Counted from the first letter of the stretch, positions 32,900 to 45,089 are shown. The stretch is 64,000 nt of DNA from Arbacia lixula (GCA_963669155.1 OZ022594.1:6293179-6357178); one strand, 5' to 3'. Numbers and translations: made by a program. Notes: generated from the letters alone by a model not told the origin.

Positions 32900-34879
32900 T
32901 GTAACGCAGTAGCCAGGTGTAGCTTATACAACGCACTTCTGATTTAAATTTAAAGAGTCTACTACCACAACACCAGATAGATCTTTTCATGTATACAGTT
33001 CTTGGTGTGGGAACAAATAACGGGCTACATGTTATTCAAGTTGTAATATCAATCATAAACAAAGCCACCCCTATCTCTAAACTGCCCGATCACGCCTTTA
33101 TGAATATCAGATATGAATTTGCATAGAAGATCAACCCATGTGTGCAAGTTACCTTGTGTAAATGAATACATGAATACATTATGAATATCTCAATACATAT
33201 AGATATATGAATGTGTAAATATGTAAATGAATGGATGCAATGAAAACATGTAATGAAGGAGAGCATTGGTGATTACCTTAAAGACGAGTTAGTCAAGACG
33301 ATATGAAGGGTCGGTGATACGAAATGCGAGTTTCAAACCCACGGACGTTGCGGCGGAGTGTTTGACAAGGAGATGAGCCCGACAATACACAACAACAGAT
33401 CTATCCGCGCACCAGAGTTGACTGACGTTCATCCTAATAAAGACCTTATATATATATATAACATTTTTACTGATGTTAATTTGTTTAGCAGTTTCATAAC
33501 TCGGTCTGCATCCGAAGTACATGTCAAGGGCGACATGGTCAGAGTGTCCGTATTTCGCGGCGACTGCTTGATAGTTTAAACCATGTCAACCCTTGAACTA
33601 ACTCTTGAACTTGCTCTTGACTTTCTAGAAGCTTCCTTCAACTCTCTTTCTGCAGCATCACCTTCTCTCGATCAAACAATCGACAAATGTATCGGCACCA
33701 AGCACGGATTCACGTTCTTCCGTCCCAGATACTCATATTACATTTAAGGTGGTGTATAAAAAATAAAACAAACAATTAAATTAAACAGGGCATGTATCAC
33801 ACGTATGAATATCACATAGGTCCAGTTTGTGATGTTCTTAAAAATGTATAAAATATGTATTCTATTATTGTTGTATTTAGTACCCAACTTCATAGCTTGA
33901 CGTGGGGAATGAATGCACACAACGTTTAAGCTAATGTTGTTGTACATGCTTATGTTACGAATGAGGACATGAACTAGAAATAAATTAAAGGAACGCGAAT
34001 TGATCCATTTGCGGATGCTCGAAAAGACAAACTATTGCTAGAAATGCAGAGCAGTTATATAAAAAAGGAGGAAACGCATTGCGAGGAGAATACGAAATCT
34101 TCAATTAGAAATGCGTTTTAAAGGTTTCATTGCTTCATTCATCATTACAGCATGATGTTCATTACAACTGTAAATCATTCACTACCCAAATAAAACAATG
34201 GAATTTAGAGCAAATAGCTAAAGAAATGTTGATATCAATATCAAACGATAACATATCACTAATTAGAGATAAATACATGTACTTTAAATTCAATGAAATA
34301 TGTCCATTTTTTTTTACCTAGGTATCTGTTTCTAAAAAATTAAATGGTTACCAAAAACAATAATTGTCTTTAACATTGTGCTATTTAAGTTTTACGCAAA
34401 GTAGATGTGGAACCCAGAAGGTAACACGAGTGACACTTGCTTCTCCTTAAATACGAAATCTGCTGACCGGGTTCAGCCTACACGCCTAATCAGGATATTG
34501 TGAACGCCTAAGATACCTCAAATATTATGTTTGAAAATAGTGTGAACATGACCAAACAATGTTTACTCAAAAAGTAAACAGGATAAAACAAGCACAAGAA
34601 CAATGTCATGACAATGGCTAGTGATTATAGATAAATCACATTCATTATGTAGTTATTGTGGTATAAATCATGATAGTTCTAGATTGATGACGCATTCGAC
34701 CCCAACGCCTTGACGTCTTAGTTATTTTTGCGTGTTTGATGAGTTGAATAAAAGAGACATGCTTGTTTTGTGAGCGATGGTGGGGAGAAAAAATAAAAGA
34801 AAAAAACATTACATGTACACTATAAACAGGATAAAACGAACATATAAAGTGTAATGATAGCAACATCCGCAGAACGCAC
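32900..34879. other. Anonymous sequence
   Basis: No gene is seen. There is a short (TA)n at about 33448-33461. Frames up to 77 codons are unremarkable. Confidence 0.5.
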
Positions 34880-35140
34880 ACACACATATATATATACCTC
34901 CACACACAGACGCACAAACACACCGACAGATACACAAACACACAGACAGACACACAGATACAGACAGACACAGAAGGACAGACACACACATATACACATA
35001 TCCATTCAAATGTAATCAAACACACACATCTTTCTCTATGATATACATGATAAATATAAACATATACACAAGTCCTCGCATATACAGGTAGATACAGACA
35101 GACACATAGACATACACACAGACACGCGCAGACAAACAGA
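34880..35140. repeat. CA/CACAGA-rich low-complexity tract
   Basis: Imperfect ACACAGACAGACACAC-type units with interruptions. Cys/Val-rich minus-strand frames are artefacts. Confidence 0.9.
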
Positions 35141-35419
35141 CACACAGGCATACTTTTTTCATATTCTTTATTTGATTTCGTTCACATAATGAAAGAAACA
35201 ATTTCATTTTATGACATAGAATTACAAATCAATAAACGCAATATTTCTGTTGATTCTATAAACACAACATAAATACAACATGTTGTACCACTTGTATATA
35301 TGAATTATATTCCTCTTAAATAGAGTACATGTATTAATCATAATGCTTAAAGAAATGTATAATAGTAATGATAATAAAGCAATTCCATAATACAGAAGAA
35401 TGAAATCTTTTCGGTTACC

Positions 35420-35790
35420 CCCCCCCCCCCCCATACGCAGACAAACAGACACACAGGCACACACACACACACTCGCACACGTTATACAGTGACTTTTTCC
35501 TTGAAATATCCATCTCTCTCTCTCGCTCTCTCCCATTCACCTCTCTCTCACCTCTTAACAGTTATGGACCAACTTCCCTGACTTTGAACTCTGGTGACTC
35601 AAACCGAGAGCGCATAGAGAATAGCAATGAGGTTCGCAGGCGCCTCACCCCTTTTCTGTATGTCTGTCTGTCTATCTATCTGTCTGTCTATCTATCTGCC
35701 TTTGTCCCTGTCTGTGTGTCTCTCACCTCCTCTCTCTCTATATTTCCTTTTGTCCATCTCTCGTCAACAATTTTGTCAAATCCTTACTTT
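35420..35790. repeat. Poly-C, (CA)n, (CT)n and (TCTG/TCTA)n cluster
   Basis: A C14 run near 35419-35432 is followed by CA repeats. CT tracts lie at 35512-35555 and TCTGTCTATCTA units at 35660-35720. Confidence 0.9.
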
Positions 35791-35916
35791 TCATGATGGG
35801 CAGTTCATGTAAAGTGACAAATAGTTTGTTTGAAAGTGGAGGATAACAAAGATCAATTTAACTGAGAAAAGGTGTGGGAGGGTAGCATGAAGGAGGGCAG
35901 TAAAAAGGGACAAGAA

Positions 35917-35918
<2 letters not shown>

Positions 35919-35965
<47 letters not shown>

Positions 35966-36047
35966 TGGGGCACGTGGATGTGGAGATACATCCCTGGGAA
36001 GAACAAATAGTGATATAAATAACATGTATAATATACAGAGAGAGAGA

Positions 36048-36095
<48 letters not shown>

Positions 36096-36130
36096 GAGAC
36101 AGAGAGATAAAAAGCGGTAAAGAGGGACAC

Positions 36131-36172
<42 letters not shown>

Positions 36173-36300
36173 GGCGGGAAGGGGGGGGGGGAGAAGGGTG
36201 CAAGAGATAACGAGGGAGAACTGGGATTTTGGAGTGCATCCCTGGAGAGAGAGATACAGCCAGAGATAGGGAGCGAGAGAGACTGACAGAGAGACAAAGG

Positions 36301-36335
<35 letters not shown>
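35919..36335. repeat. (GA)n-rich array
   Basis: Several GAGA tracts with GGGA interruptions and a G-run at 36181-36191. Minus-strand frames of up to 192 codons are Ser-Leu artefacts. Confidence 0.95.
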
Positions 36336-36336
<1 letters not shown>

Positions 36337-36439
36337 AGGCGCCAGTACAGATACATTGTTTGGTTTCACTTAGCATTTACGGTCATGATTGTTTTGAACC
36401 AGGAAGTTCATAAATACCGTAAGTCAAACATTCAAATAG

Positions 36440-37391
36440 TTAAAGGCTCATAGCTTTATCATATTAATGTTCATTTGTTTGTTACAGATGGTATAGGTTC
36501 TACATCGTAGCTTGATCATGTTAATGTTTATTTGTTTGTTACAGATGATATAGATTCTACATCGTAACTTGATCATATTAATGCTAATTTGTTTGTTACA
36601 GATGATATAGATTCTACTCAGTAGCTTGATCATGTTAATGTTCAGTTGTTTGTTACAGATGAGATAGATTCTACATCGCAGCTTGATCATGTTAATGTTC
36701 ATTTGTTTGTTACATGTTTGTTACATGGTAGCTTGATCATATTAATGCTAATTTATTTGTTACAGATGAGATAGATTCTGCATCGTAACTTGATCATATT
36801 AATGCTAATTTGTTTGTTACAGATGATATAGATTCTACTCAGTAGCTTGATCATGTTAATGTTCATTTGTTTGTTACAGATGATATAGATTGTGCATCGT
36901 AGCTTAATCATATTAATGTTCATTTGTTTGTTACAGATGACATAGATTGTATATCGTGGCTTGATCATATTAATGTTCAGTTGTTTGTTACAGATGATAT
37001 AGATTCTACATCGTAACTTGATCATGTTAATGTTAAGATGATATAGATTGTGCATCGTTGCGTGATCATGTTAATGTTCATTTGTTTGTTACAGATGATA
37101 TAGCTTATACATCGTAGCTTGATCATGTTAATGTTCAGTAATTTGTTACAGATGATATAGATTCTACATCGTAACTTGGTCATGTTAATGTTAAGTTGTT
37201 TGTTACAGATGATATAGATTCTACATCGTAGCTTGATCATATTAATGTTCATTTGCTTGTTACAGATGATATAGATTTTACATCGTAGCTTGATCATATT
37301 AATGTTCATTTGCTTGTTACAGATGATATGGATTATGCATCGTAGCTTGATCATGTTAATGTTTAGTTGTTTGTTACAGATGATATAATCT
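36440..37391. repeat. 57-bp minisatellite, about 16-17 units
   Basis: The unit contains TTAATGTTCATTTGTTTGTT, ACAGATGATATAGATTCTAC and ATCGTAGCTTGATCATG. Because 57 is divisible by 3, the minus strand stays open as a 19-residue repeat (CNKQMNINMIKLRCRIYII) until irregular units near 36703 and 37035 shift the frame. Variant units recur in blocks (CTACTCAGTAGC at about 36620 and 36840), indicating block duplication of about 220 bp. Nothing shows it is translated. Confidence 0.95.
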
Positions 37392-37552
37392 AGGCTCCAG
37401 AACACAGATCTCGCAAGCTCTATTCTTTGCTCTATTACCATGTCTCATTTTATGCTCCACAGTTTTTCCCAACATCTGTAAATGTCTGTCCTAAGCATGC
37501 AAACTTTCTGACATGTTCTAGTGCTATGAAGACGGGAACTTCTTTCTGTCGT

Positions 37553-37585
37553 GATTCAAGATTCAAGATTCAAGATTCAAGATAA
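37553..37585. repeat. Four tandem ATTCAAG units
   Basis: GATTCAA repeats at the edge of an AT-rich segment. This may be the 3' tail of a minus-strand LINE. Confidence 0.7.
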
Positions 37586-37967
37586 GGTTTATAATCTATA
37601 TAAAAATCGCACAACATTGTACAAAAAGGGAAAACAAAGGTAACATAACAAGAAAAACAATATATCTGAAGTTTAGATTCACAAGTGTAATACATTATGT
37701 ACACGATCAATATTTCATAGTTTAATTGATTGAAAAATGAACTGAAGTTAAAAGCTAAATAGCTTGACAAACTTATTCAGCCCGATATTGTGTATGACAT
37801 AAAATGACTAGTTTGTTTGCTATGTGTAGCACTATTAATGCAGAAATATGAATATATATGCCAAAGTAATCCTATCTATTAATTACAAAAATATAAGTTT
37901 ACGCCCCCCTCCTCCATTTTCCGGTCGTAGTGATACTACCATCGTATTTGTCTTGGCAGCATTCCAT
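37586..37967. other. Anonymous AT-rich sequence
   Basis: No gene is seen. Confidence 0.5.
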
Positions 37968-38759
37968 TAGCGATGTGTTAGGAAGGAGGGACAACTCAAG
38001 CACAATATATTATAACATCTGTATGGATACTAAAGCGTGCTAATGAAAGTCGAAGGCATTCCACAATCACTGCAATGCTTTGAAGTCCCATGCGCGGCAC
38101 CGTCATTTTGCTGCCGTCAACTTGGAAAGCAATATCTTTAATTCCCTGTTTTGTTTCTTGAAGCTGTGTTTCTTATCACATTTTTTTGTAATTTTCAAGA
38201 AATTTAAGGGCAACACCACTAAAGATCCTGTCTTCTTTTTTCATGTAAATAATTGTCGAATGATGCACAAACGGAGATATAAGATAATATTCTTACTTAC
38301 ATAATTAGCGAATTTCTTCTCTTTCCGGAAAGAGAAGAAATTTGCTAGTTATGTAAGTAAGAATATTATCTTATATCTCCGTTTGTGCATCATTCGACAA
38401 TTATTCGACGGATTCAACCAATATCAAAATTATATATTAAGCTGTTTATTTTCATTAAGAGAGTTTCCGTGAATTTGCGTGCAGCTGAGATATTTTACTA
38501 AAAAAAAAACTATTTATTTTTGTTCACTAATATCTCTTTTCCTCACAAAAGTATTGATGCAATCCAACAGAATTGGACAAGCGAAATAAGACTCTACATT
38601 TCTTTTGTTCTCTCTGAGAAACCGTTGCTAGGCAATCATGTTCGTTATTGTTAAACAGTTAAAACGTGAAAAGGACATGCTGAGACCTCATAATTTTTTG
38701 GCGGTGCCATGGGCTCAAAGAAAGAATGTTGTTTCATATCCTTCCATAACACATCCCTG
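37968..38759 (-). mobile_element. MITE family B, copy 2, with an internal hairpin insertion
   Basis: The termini are TAGCGATGTGTTAGGAAGG (left, mutated) and CATAACACATCCCTG (right). The flanking duplication is TTCCATT at 37962-37968 and 38761-38767. It is about 60 bp longer than the other copies because of the hairpin at 38251-38402. Confidence 0.9.
38251..38402. repeat. Near-perfect 2 x 76 bp inverted repeat without a loop
   Basis: The arms 38251-38326 and 38327-38402 match at 74 of 76 positions, centred on TTTCC|GGAAA. Only one arm exists in the other family B copies. Confidence 0.95.
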
Positions 38760-39190
38760 GTTCCATTTTGATACAAACAAATATAACAAGTCTGAGCACG
38801 GGATACTGCACAGTGTTTTATGTCGCACTTTGGCCAACATGTATATGTATGTATATCCAGGAAACCACATAGGTACATATCTGACAATATCCTGAAATTA
38901 CGTGTCACCTAATTTGCATACTTTGCTATGTCTAATATAAATCCTAATGAAAACAAACGTGAATTGAAATGTTATAAACAGGAAATTGCTCATTTTTACT
39001 TCGGGTGGCATAATCAGAAAAAAAGGGGGGGGGGGGGTGGAGTCCGCCCCCAGCCGTGAGCAGTGTGTCCCTGTTGCTTTCCCATTAAACCGTCAATATG
39101 ATGTCAGATGTATGCCGTGGATTATTCAAACACTCGTTTGTTCTTTTTTTTTTACCTTCTCTCCATTTCCACCCCCTCTCTATATATCTC

Positions 39191-39195
39191 TATAT

Positions 39196-39243
<48 letters not shown>

Positions 39244-39275
39244 TCTTCTCTCTGTCTCTGTCTCTCTTTCTCTCT
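39191..39275. repeat. (CT)n microsatellite
   Basis: CT units with CTGT and CTTT interruptions. Confidence 0.96.
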
Positions 39276-39329
39276 GTGCTTGCTCAATACAAAAGGTAAT
39301 CAAACGAAATCAATTGTTACTGGGAACGA

Positions 39330-39560
39330 CTTAGTGATTACTGAGTGATTAAATCACAAATACTCAAAATGTTCCGCCCGAACATCTTGAGGATTTAATC
39401 ATTAATCATTAATTACTCCATATGTGGATCATTTGAGGGCAAATAACTTTCCGCAAGCTTCTAAAATGGACAATACATGAATTTAAGACCATTGGCAAGA
39501 AGATTGCTAACAATTAAATTTTAAAGGCTTTTTTGCCTTCCCAGTACAGTATATGCCCTT
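39330..39560 (+). mobile_element. Fragment of palindromic element P
   Basis: It shares GTTCCGCCCGAACAT-like centre, ATCATTTGAGGGCAAATAAC, ATACATGAATTTAAGACCAT and TTCCCAGTACAGTAT with the complete copy at 49743-50081. Confidence 0.8.
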
Positions 39561-40689
39561 TAATGGGGGTGCACATTGAAAGTCACCTTCAGTTTCTCCG
39601 AGGTATTTACATATACATACATGCAAGGGACACACCTATTTTAATACGTTCAACAATGGATTGTACAATAAGGGAAGTGTCTTTGACTGACATGCAATTT
39701 GACAAGTTTAAATAAGCTGTGCCTGTAGGCTATGGATTAGATGCCAACAAACACGATGAACCCAAATGACGAATATGGGGCGACAAATCTGAGCTCTTTG
39801 TTCCGCACATTCCTATTCACTTCACTTCCTAATTTAGCTGGAGGATATTCTGCGACAAGGTCATTAAGAGTGCTATTATCGAAAACATACATGATAAATG
39901 ATAAATCGCATATTTAAAGAGGCAATGCATCTATACGATTACCAAAGCGATAACCCTTCTCGGCCAACAGGTCATTAACTCACGTTTCTTGTTTTTTTTA
40001 TTTTTTTGCATTTTTCAAACACGTCATACCAACTAGGAAACCAGGGAGATTACTATTAGGTTACACGGCACTTCTTGACACCTTTTGTGAACTTTTGGAC
40101 TTTTGGACAAGCACGTTCAAAGCATGATCTCATCACCTCTATTTCGAGATAAAACAGCTTAAATAGCGCCATCTATTATCCGTCATAGTTAAAAAAAACA
40201 CTGCTTGTTACTTTGCTTGACAAAACTGCTATTGACATTGTATGTTACGGATACTAGGAAATGAATTTCCTATAATGCTTCACGGTATTCGTGACAAAAC
40301 TAGGTTAAAGCATTGCAAACGACAACACACTATTCATAGCATGGTAGCATCCGAGGCTGCTTGAAATCGTCTACGTTCGCTCAACTCTGTATTCTTCACA
40401 GCTTGCTACAGTTCCTACATTTATGTCACATCACTAGATAACGACGTAGTCACCTCAAAAAAAGGTTATATCAAGTGTTGAATGCGTTGTATGAAGAATG
40501 ATTTAATCTTAATCATATAGCAGAATGCCGTACGCCAAATTGATCTCTATTTAATATGTATTACGCTTAACTGTGAAATATATAGACCAACTCACATCAA
40601 ATGCTACAATCATGGGATTGGTTATTATGAGGTGCTATCAAATATTTGTCAGAAAGACACAAATCCCCTTTATAATTCCCCAGATCACT
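39561..40689. other. Anonymous sequence
   Basis: No gene or repeat is recognised. Confidence 0.5.
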
Positions 40690-40773
40690 ATTTCCTCCCT
40701 CTCTCTTTCACTCTCTTTATCTCTTTATATCTCTTTCGTTCTTCATGTTCTTTCCTCTCACTCTGTACCCCCT

Positions 40774-40807
<34 letters not shown>

Positions 40808-41111
40808 CCCCCTCTCTCTCTCTCTCTGTATATCTATCCCTCATCTATTCTCTTTCTATGTTTCTTCGTTCTCCTATCATGTGTCTATCTCTTTCCTCTT
40901 TCCCCCATTCTCTCTGCCCTTCCCCCTCTCTCATTCTCTCCCCTTCTCTCTTTCCAGTTCTTTCTTTTCTTTTCCCGCAACCATTTCATTGTCTGTCTAT
41001 TATCTTTCTATCTGTGTCTCTGCGAATGCCTCTGTCTCTGTCTCTGTCTCTGTCTCTCGTTCTCTCATTCTCTCTCTCTCTGTTTCTCTCCGTGTCTATC
41101 TATTCTGCTCC

Positions 41112-41148
<37 letters not shown>

Positions 41149-41352
41149 CCCCCCCTCTCCCCCCTTCTCTCTCTATGTACCCCATTTCTCTGTTTCTATC
41201 TCTTTTGCTCCTGTTCTCATTCTTTCTCTCTCTTTACCATTCCCTCCACCTCTCTCTTTCCATGTCTTTCCACAGCCTGTTTCCCCTTCTCCCTCTCATC
41301 CTCTCCCTCTCTCTTCCCCTATTTCGCTATGTCAATTATTCTCTCTCATTTT

Positions 41353-41411
<59 letters not shown>

Positions 41412-41428
41412 GCCCCCTCTCTCTTGTA
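40690..41428. repeat. (CT)n-rich pyrimidine array
   Basis: About 740 bp of almost continuous C/T with TCTCTG, TTCTCC and CCCCCC variants on the plus strand. Frames up to 322 codons are Ser-Leu artefacts. Confidence 0.96.
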
Positions 41429-42244
41429 ACACGTCGTGTCATGCCATATTCTGATGAACGGATGACAAGGGTCTTCTCTGAGGGGCTTAACACGGCACCC
41501 ATGCATTATCATGAAGGTAATAACGAAAGACTCATATCTCATAGCTCCCTTTGTAATTCTATAAACGTATCAATCACACGGTGTATGAATGCAGAAATTC
41601 CATATCATGTGCAAATTTTGACATTTGATATAAAAAGACACTACTACGCAATGTGTACTTATGCACTCAGTGTTCAAAATGTGACATATCGCCGGAAAGT
41701 TATTACCTTATAAAGATGTATCAACATGTACTAGGCATGCTAGGTGTTGAAAATCATTTGACAATAATAATGCAGAACCCACAACCCGAATCAAGCTGAA
41801 AGTGACGGCGGATGTCAATTCGTTTCGGAGTAGCTTTCGCAACATTTCGTTAATCAATATTGTGGTCATGATCGTTGCAATAATAAATCGAATGTTCATT
41901 TTTGACAAGTCAAGACCAAAAGGTGATGGCAACTGCAACCAAAGAGTAATCACTAATGCACGATCCTTTGGGCAGACATCCCCCTGGACATTGTGAACTT
42001 TGTTGACATATTTTAAAGACATGCACAGGCACGCACACAGAGAATAGCAAGCAACGCCTTTTAGACAGACAATGCAGATAGGAGAATGTCAGGGATGTCT
42101 CACTTGACTGCCATGAATGTCAAAGCTATAGACCGATTTCACGCCAAATATGGCAATGTACATAACAAGGAGCCACCGAATAAATGATGGACAGATATTA
42201 ATTCCCTTCATAAATCATCGGATTATCATGATTCATCATTATTG
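41429..42244. other. Anonymous sequence between CT arrays
   Basis: No gene is recognised. Confidence 0.5.
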
Positions 42245-43013
42245 ATAGGCCTCTCTCGCTCTATCTCTCCCCTTATCTCACCCCCTTCTCTCTCTTCACT
42301 CTCTCAATCTTCTCTCTCTCTTCTCTCTCATCTCTCTCGCGCTCCCTCTCTTCTCTCTCTCTCTCCCTTTCTCTCTGTCCGTCTGTCAGTCAGTCTGTCT
42401 GTCTCTTTTATCTCTCTGACTCTAGCTCTCTCTGTATCGAACTCTTGCTCTCCCGTTCTCTCTCTGTTTCTCTCTTACTCTTCTCCGATCTCCCTATTGT
42501 GTCCAGAGCCGCTCCCCTTTTCTTCTCTTTCTCTTTTTCTCTTTTTTTTTCTCTCCGTTATATTTCACTTTATATATTTGCTCTCACTTTTTATTTTTTG
42601 CCTTTCTACCTCTCTCTCTTCTCGTCTCTCTTTTCTTTTCCTCCTTTCTCGTCTACGCTCTTTCTTTCTCCATCACTCTTTCTTTCCTCTTCTTCTCAGT
42701 CATTGTTTTCTCTATGTGTCTGTCTGTCTCTTTCTCTCCCTCTCGTTTTCCTTCTCTCTCACTCTCTATGCTTATCTCTCCCTCCTTTCTGTCTCTCTCT
42801 CTCTCTTGACACATTCTGCCATTCCGATAAATATTTATCTCGCATTATACTATTATTGGGTCACAAATTCAGTTTGTCATTTCCCCCCTCTCATTTTGTT
42901 TTTTCTCTCTTTATATATATTTCTCTCCTTTGGTCTGTCTGGCTATCTGTCTTTCTTGACGTGTTCTGCCATAATGACAAATGTTCCTATCGCTTCGTAT
43001 TGATACTGGGTCA

Positions 43014-43074
<61 letters not shown>

Positions 43075-43373
43075 CTCTCTCTCTCCCCCCTCTCTCTCTC
43101 TGTCTCTCCCTCCCTCTCTGTATCTCACCCCTAGTTCGCCATTATGTCCCTCTCGTGTTTTCTATCCCTCTCTCTTTCCTCCCCTCTCTCCCTCTGTCTG
43201 TCTGTCAGTCAGTCAGTCTGTCTGTCTATCGTGACATGTTCTGTCAGTATGTTTATATCGCGTTGTATTTTCAAGGGGTCATGCATCTAATAGGTCGCCA
43301 TTCTTTGCCTCTCGTTTTCTTCCTTCCTTCCACTCTCTCTCTCTGTTTGTTTGTCTGCCTGTCTGTTTCTCTT

Positions 43374-43462
<89 letters not shown>
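42245..43462. repeat. (CT)n-rich pyrimidine array with repeated unique spacers
   Basis: CT-rich blocks are separated by related spacers: TGACACATTCTGCCATTC at 42807, TGACGTGTTCTGCCATAA at 42957 and TGACATGTTCTGTCAGTA at 43231. The array seems built from about 150-270 bp higher units. Confidence 0.9.
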
Positions 43463-43463
<1 letters not shown>

Positions 43464-43962
43464 GTCTTCATGTGTGCTATAATATTGTATTGCATTCTTA
43501 CTGGGCCAGACAGACATTAAGTCATTCTCTGGAAGTCGTCAAGCTCTGGAAATCATTTCCACACTCATTTTCACGCCCACACCCATTCAACTTCCCGACA
43601 AGGGAACAGCACAGCGTGATACATTTTGATCAATCAATTACATGAACTTGCAGCATGATTTCTTTCGGCGAAATTAATATTTGCTTAACATGATTTCTAC
43701 AGCTTTTGAGAAAACACACCAGGGGGTTTCTCATGGATTTTTGGTGGTTTTAATCGAGGCTTAATAGGAAAGATCTAGATATTAAATTTACGTTCCACGG
43801 AAAATGGAAGAAAATCGTGTAAAAGAGCTGCCCTCACAATATTACATCTAGAAACTGACTTTTGAGCAAAATTATATTGATTGCAGTGGTGGATCTAGGG
43901 GATTTAGGGGTTTAAGCCTCCCTTTGAATCTCCATTACAAAATGGGCAACAATTATATTTTT
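43463..43962. repeat. Mostly anonymous, with a relative of the 52600 repeat
   Basis: 43800-43910 (AAAATGGAAG...GAGCTGCCCTC...ACTGACTTTTGAGCAAAATT) resembles 52605-52690. Confidence 0.5.
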
Positions 43963-44196
43963 GGCTACTGATAATCGTTTGTCTCGCAATGTAAGGTAAA
44001 CGGTATCGAAAAGATCACGACGTTTCGTGTGCCGCTGCAACACTTCGTCAGGTGTGATACAAAATTGTGGTAAGCAGGGGTTTAAATACCCTATGGTCAG
44101 TGCAGCGCACTAACTATAAATGGTCCAATACTAATAGCCGGCGTATCCGGGTACTTGACCAACAATGGACCGTTGATGCGCCTCGCATTGACCGTA
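43963..44196 (-). repeat. Left pLTR of the Penelope-like element (inverted)
   Basis: This is the reverse complement of 44851-45085 with very few differences by eye (for example GTGGTAAGCAGGGG against CCCCTGCTTACTAC). Confidence 0.9.
44012..44059 (-). ncRNA. Hammerhead-like ribozyme motif, left pLTR
   Basis: On the minus strand: CTGACGA, a GTGT...ACAC hairpin, GAAAC, GTC. It is the mirror of the motif at 44989-45036. Confidence 0.5.
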
Positions 44197-44231
44197 AGGC
44201 AAGACTACGAACGACTTGTATTCTTGCCTAA

Positions 44232-44712
44232 GTCTTGCCTTACGTTGATGGAGTGTCCCCACAACTCAGGCGCCGCCTGGAAAGCCGTGGCATCCCCACG
44301 GTTTTCCGATCAGATACCACCCTCCGACATCCCTCAACACAGACGGGACGGAATCGTGTACAACATCCCTTGCAAAGGGTGTGACCGTTCATACATCGGT
44401 GAAACTGCCCGACCGATTTCTGAAAGAATTTCTGAGCATAAGAGGGATGTCAGGCTCCGCCGGACTGACAGCTCAGCAGTAGCTGAACATGCCTGGGATA
44501 ACCAGCACCAGCCAGACTGGGATGGGGTTCAGTGCATCTCCCAAGAACGGCACTGGTATACACGTAGGGTTAAGGAAGCTATCAATATCCGTCTCAATCC
44601 CAACAATTTCAATCGAGACAACTGGATCGATATCCCCGATTTTTGGATTCGTACGATACGCCGCCACGACACTCCTCGCCATGACACTCGTCCGCCTTTC
44701 GATACGACTTAA
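44232..44712 (+). pseudogene. Penelope-like element: RT C-terminal tail plus GIY-YIG endonuclease, frameshifted
   Basis: One frame (44232 to about 44325) reads VLPYVDGVSPQL, RRRLESRGIP and TVFRSDTTLR, the conserved linker after the Penelope RT. It is preceded by a TAA. The next frame continues PQHRRDGIVYNIPCKGC, SYIGETARPISERISEHKRD and a C-terminal NPNNFNRDNW, ending at a TGA-free TAA at 44710-44712. GIVY, YIGET, the following Arg and the EH are the GIY-YIG catalytic signature that nicks target DNA during retrotransposition. The frameshift near 44325 and the missing RT make this copy non-autonomous. Confidence 0.9.
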
Positions 44713-44850
44713 CAGCCCGTTGTTAGTCTATAGCCAGCCTTTGTTACCGCCCAACAATGTGCTGATTTTAGCGACTCTTGGACTTGTTGGTCGCCCGTAA
44801 TTACCGGTCTGTGGCTTTGTCCCTTTTGTCCTTTGTCGGTAACTTGTTAC

Positions 44851-45085
44851 CGCCGGTCAATGCGAGGCGCATCAACGGTCCATTGTTGGTCAAGTACCCG
44901 GATACGCCGGCTATTAGTATTGGACCATTTATAGTTAGTGCGCTGCACTGACCATAGGGTATTTAAACCCCTGCTTACTACAATTTTGTATCACACCTGA
45001 CGAAGTGTTGCAGCGGCACACGAAACGTCGTGATCTTTTCGATACCGTTTACCTAACATTGCGAGACAAACGATTATCAGTAGCC
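44851..45085 (+). repeat. Right pLTR of the Penelope-like element
   Basis: It starts CGGTCAATGCGAGGCGCATC and ends GATTATCAGTAGCC. It contains the plus-strand hammerhead-like motif. Confidence 0.9.
44989..45036 (+). ncRNA. Hammerhead-like ribozyme motif, right pLTR
   Basis: CTGACGA (44997-45003), then an extra A, then a GTGT...ACAC stem II, then GAAAC (45022-45026) and the cleavage triplet GTC (45027-45029). Stem I can form from CAC (44994-44996) and GTG (45030-45032), or from ATCAC with GTGAT. The minimal stem III and location in a Penelope pLTR match published PLE hammerheads. The unpaired A before stem II is a reason for caution about activity. Confidence 0.55.
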
Positions 45086-45089
45086 ATCT

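Larger units (their letters stand above)
43963..45085 (+). mobile_element. Penelope-like retroelement, 5'-truncated, with inverted pLTRs
   Basis: Long inverted repeats (43963-44196 and 44851-45085) enclose a GIY-YIG endonuclease relic. The repeats end in GGCTACTGATAATCGTTTG and its complement. Inverted pLTRs, a C-terminal GIY-YIG domain and hammerhead-like motifs are together diagnostic of Penelope-like elements. The reverse-transcriptase part is missing, leaving only its last conserved segment. Confidence 0.9.

Noticed and set aside
36448..37441. Possible CRISPR-like array or repeat protein
   Set aside because: Units are contiguous 57-bp repeats without unique spacers, in an animal genome. 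No initiation, splicing or other coding evidence supports a protein.
40573..41713. Reading frames of 265-322 codons rich in Ser and Leu
   Set aside because: They are products of the CT-rich array with no unique protein segment. The same applies to 35791-36376, 42242-43520 and 16670-16925.
43963..45085. LTR retrotransposon
   Set aside because: The terminal repeats are inverted, not direct, and the coding part is GIY-YIG, so a Penelope-like element explains it better.
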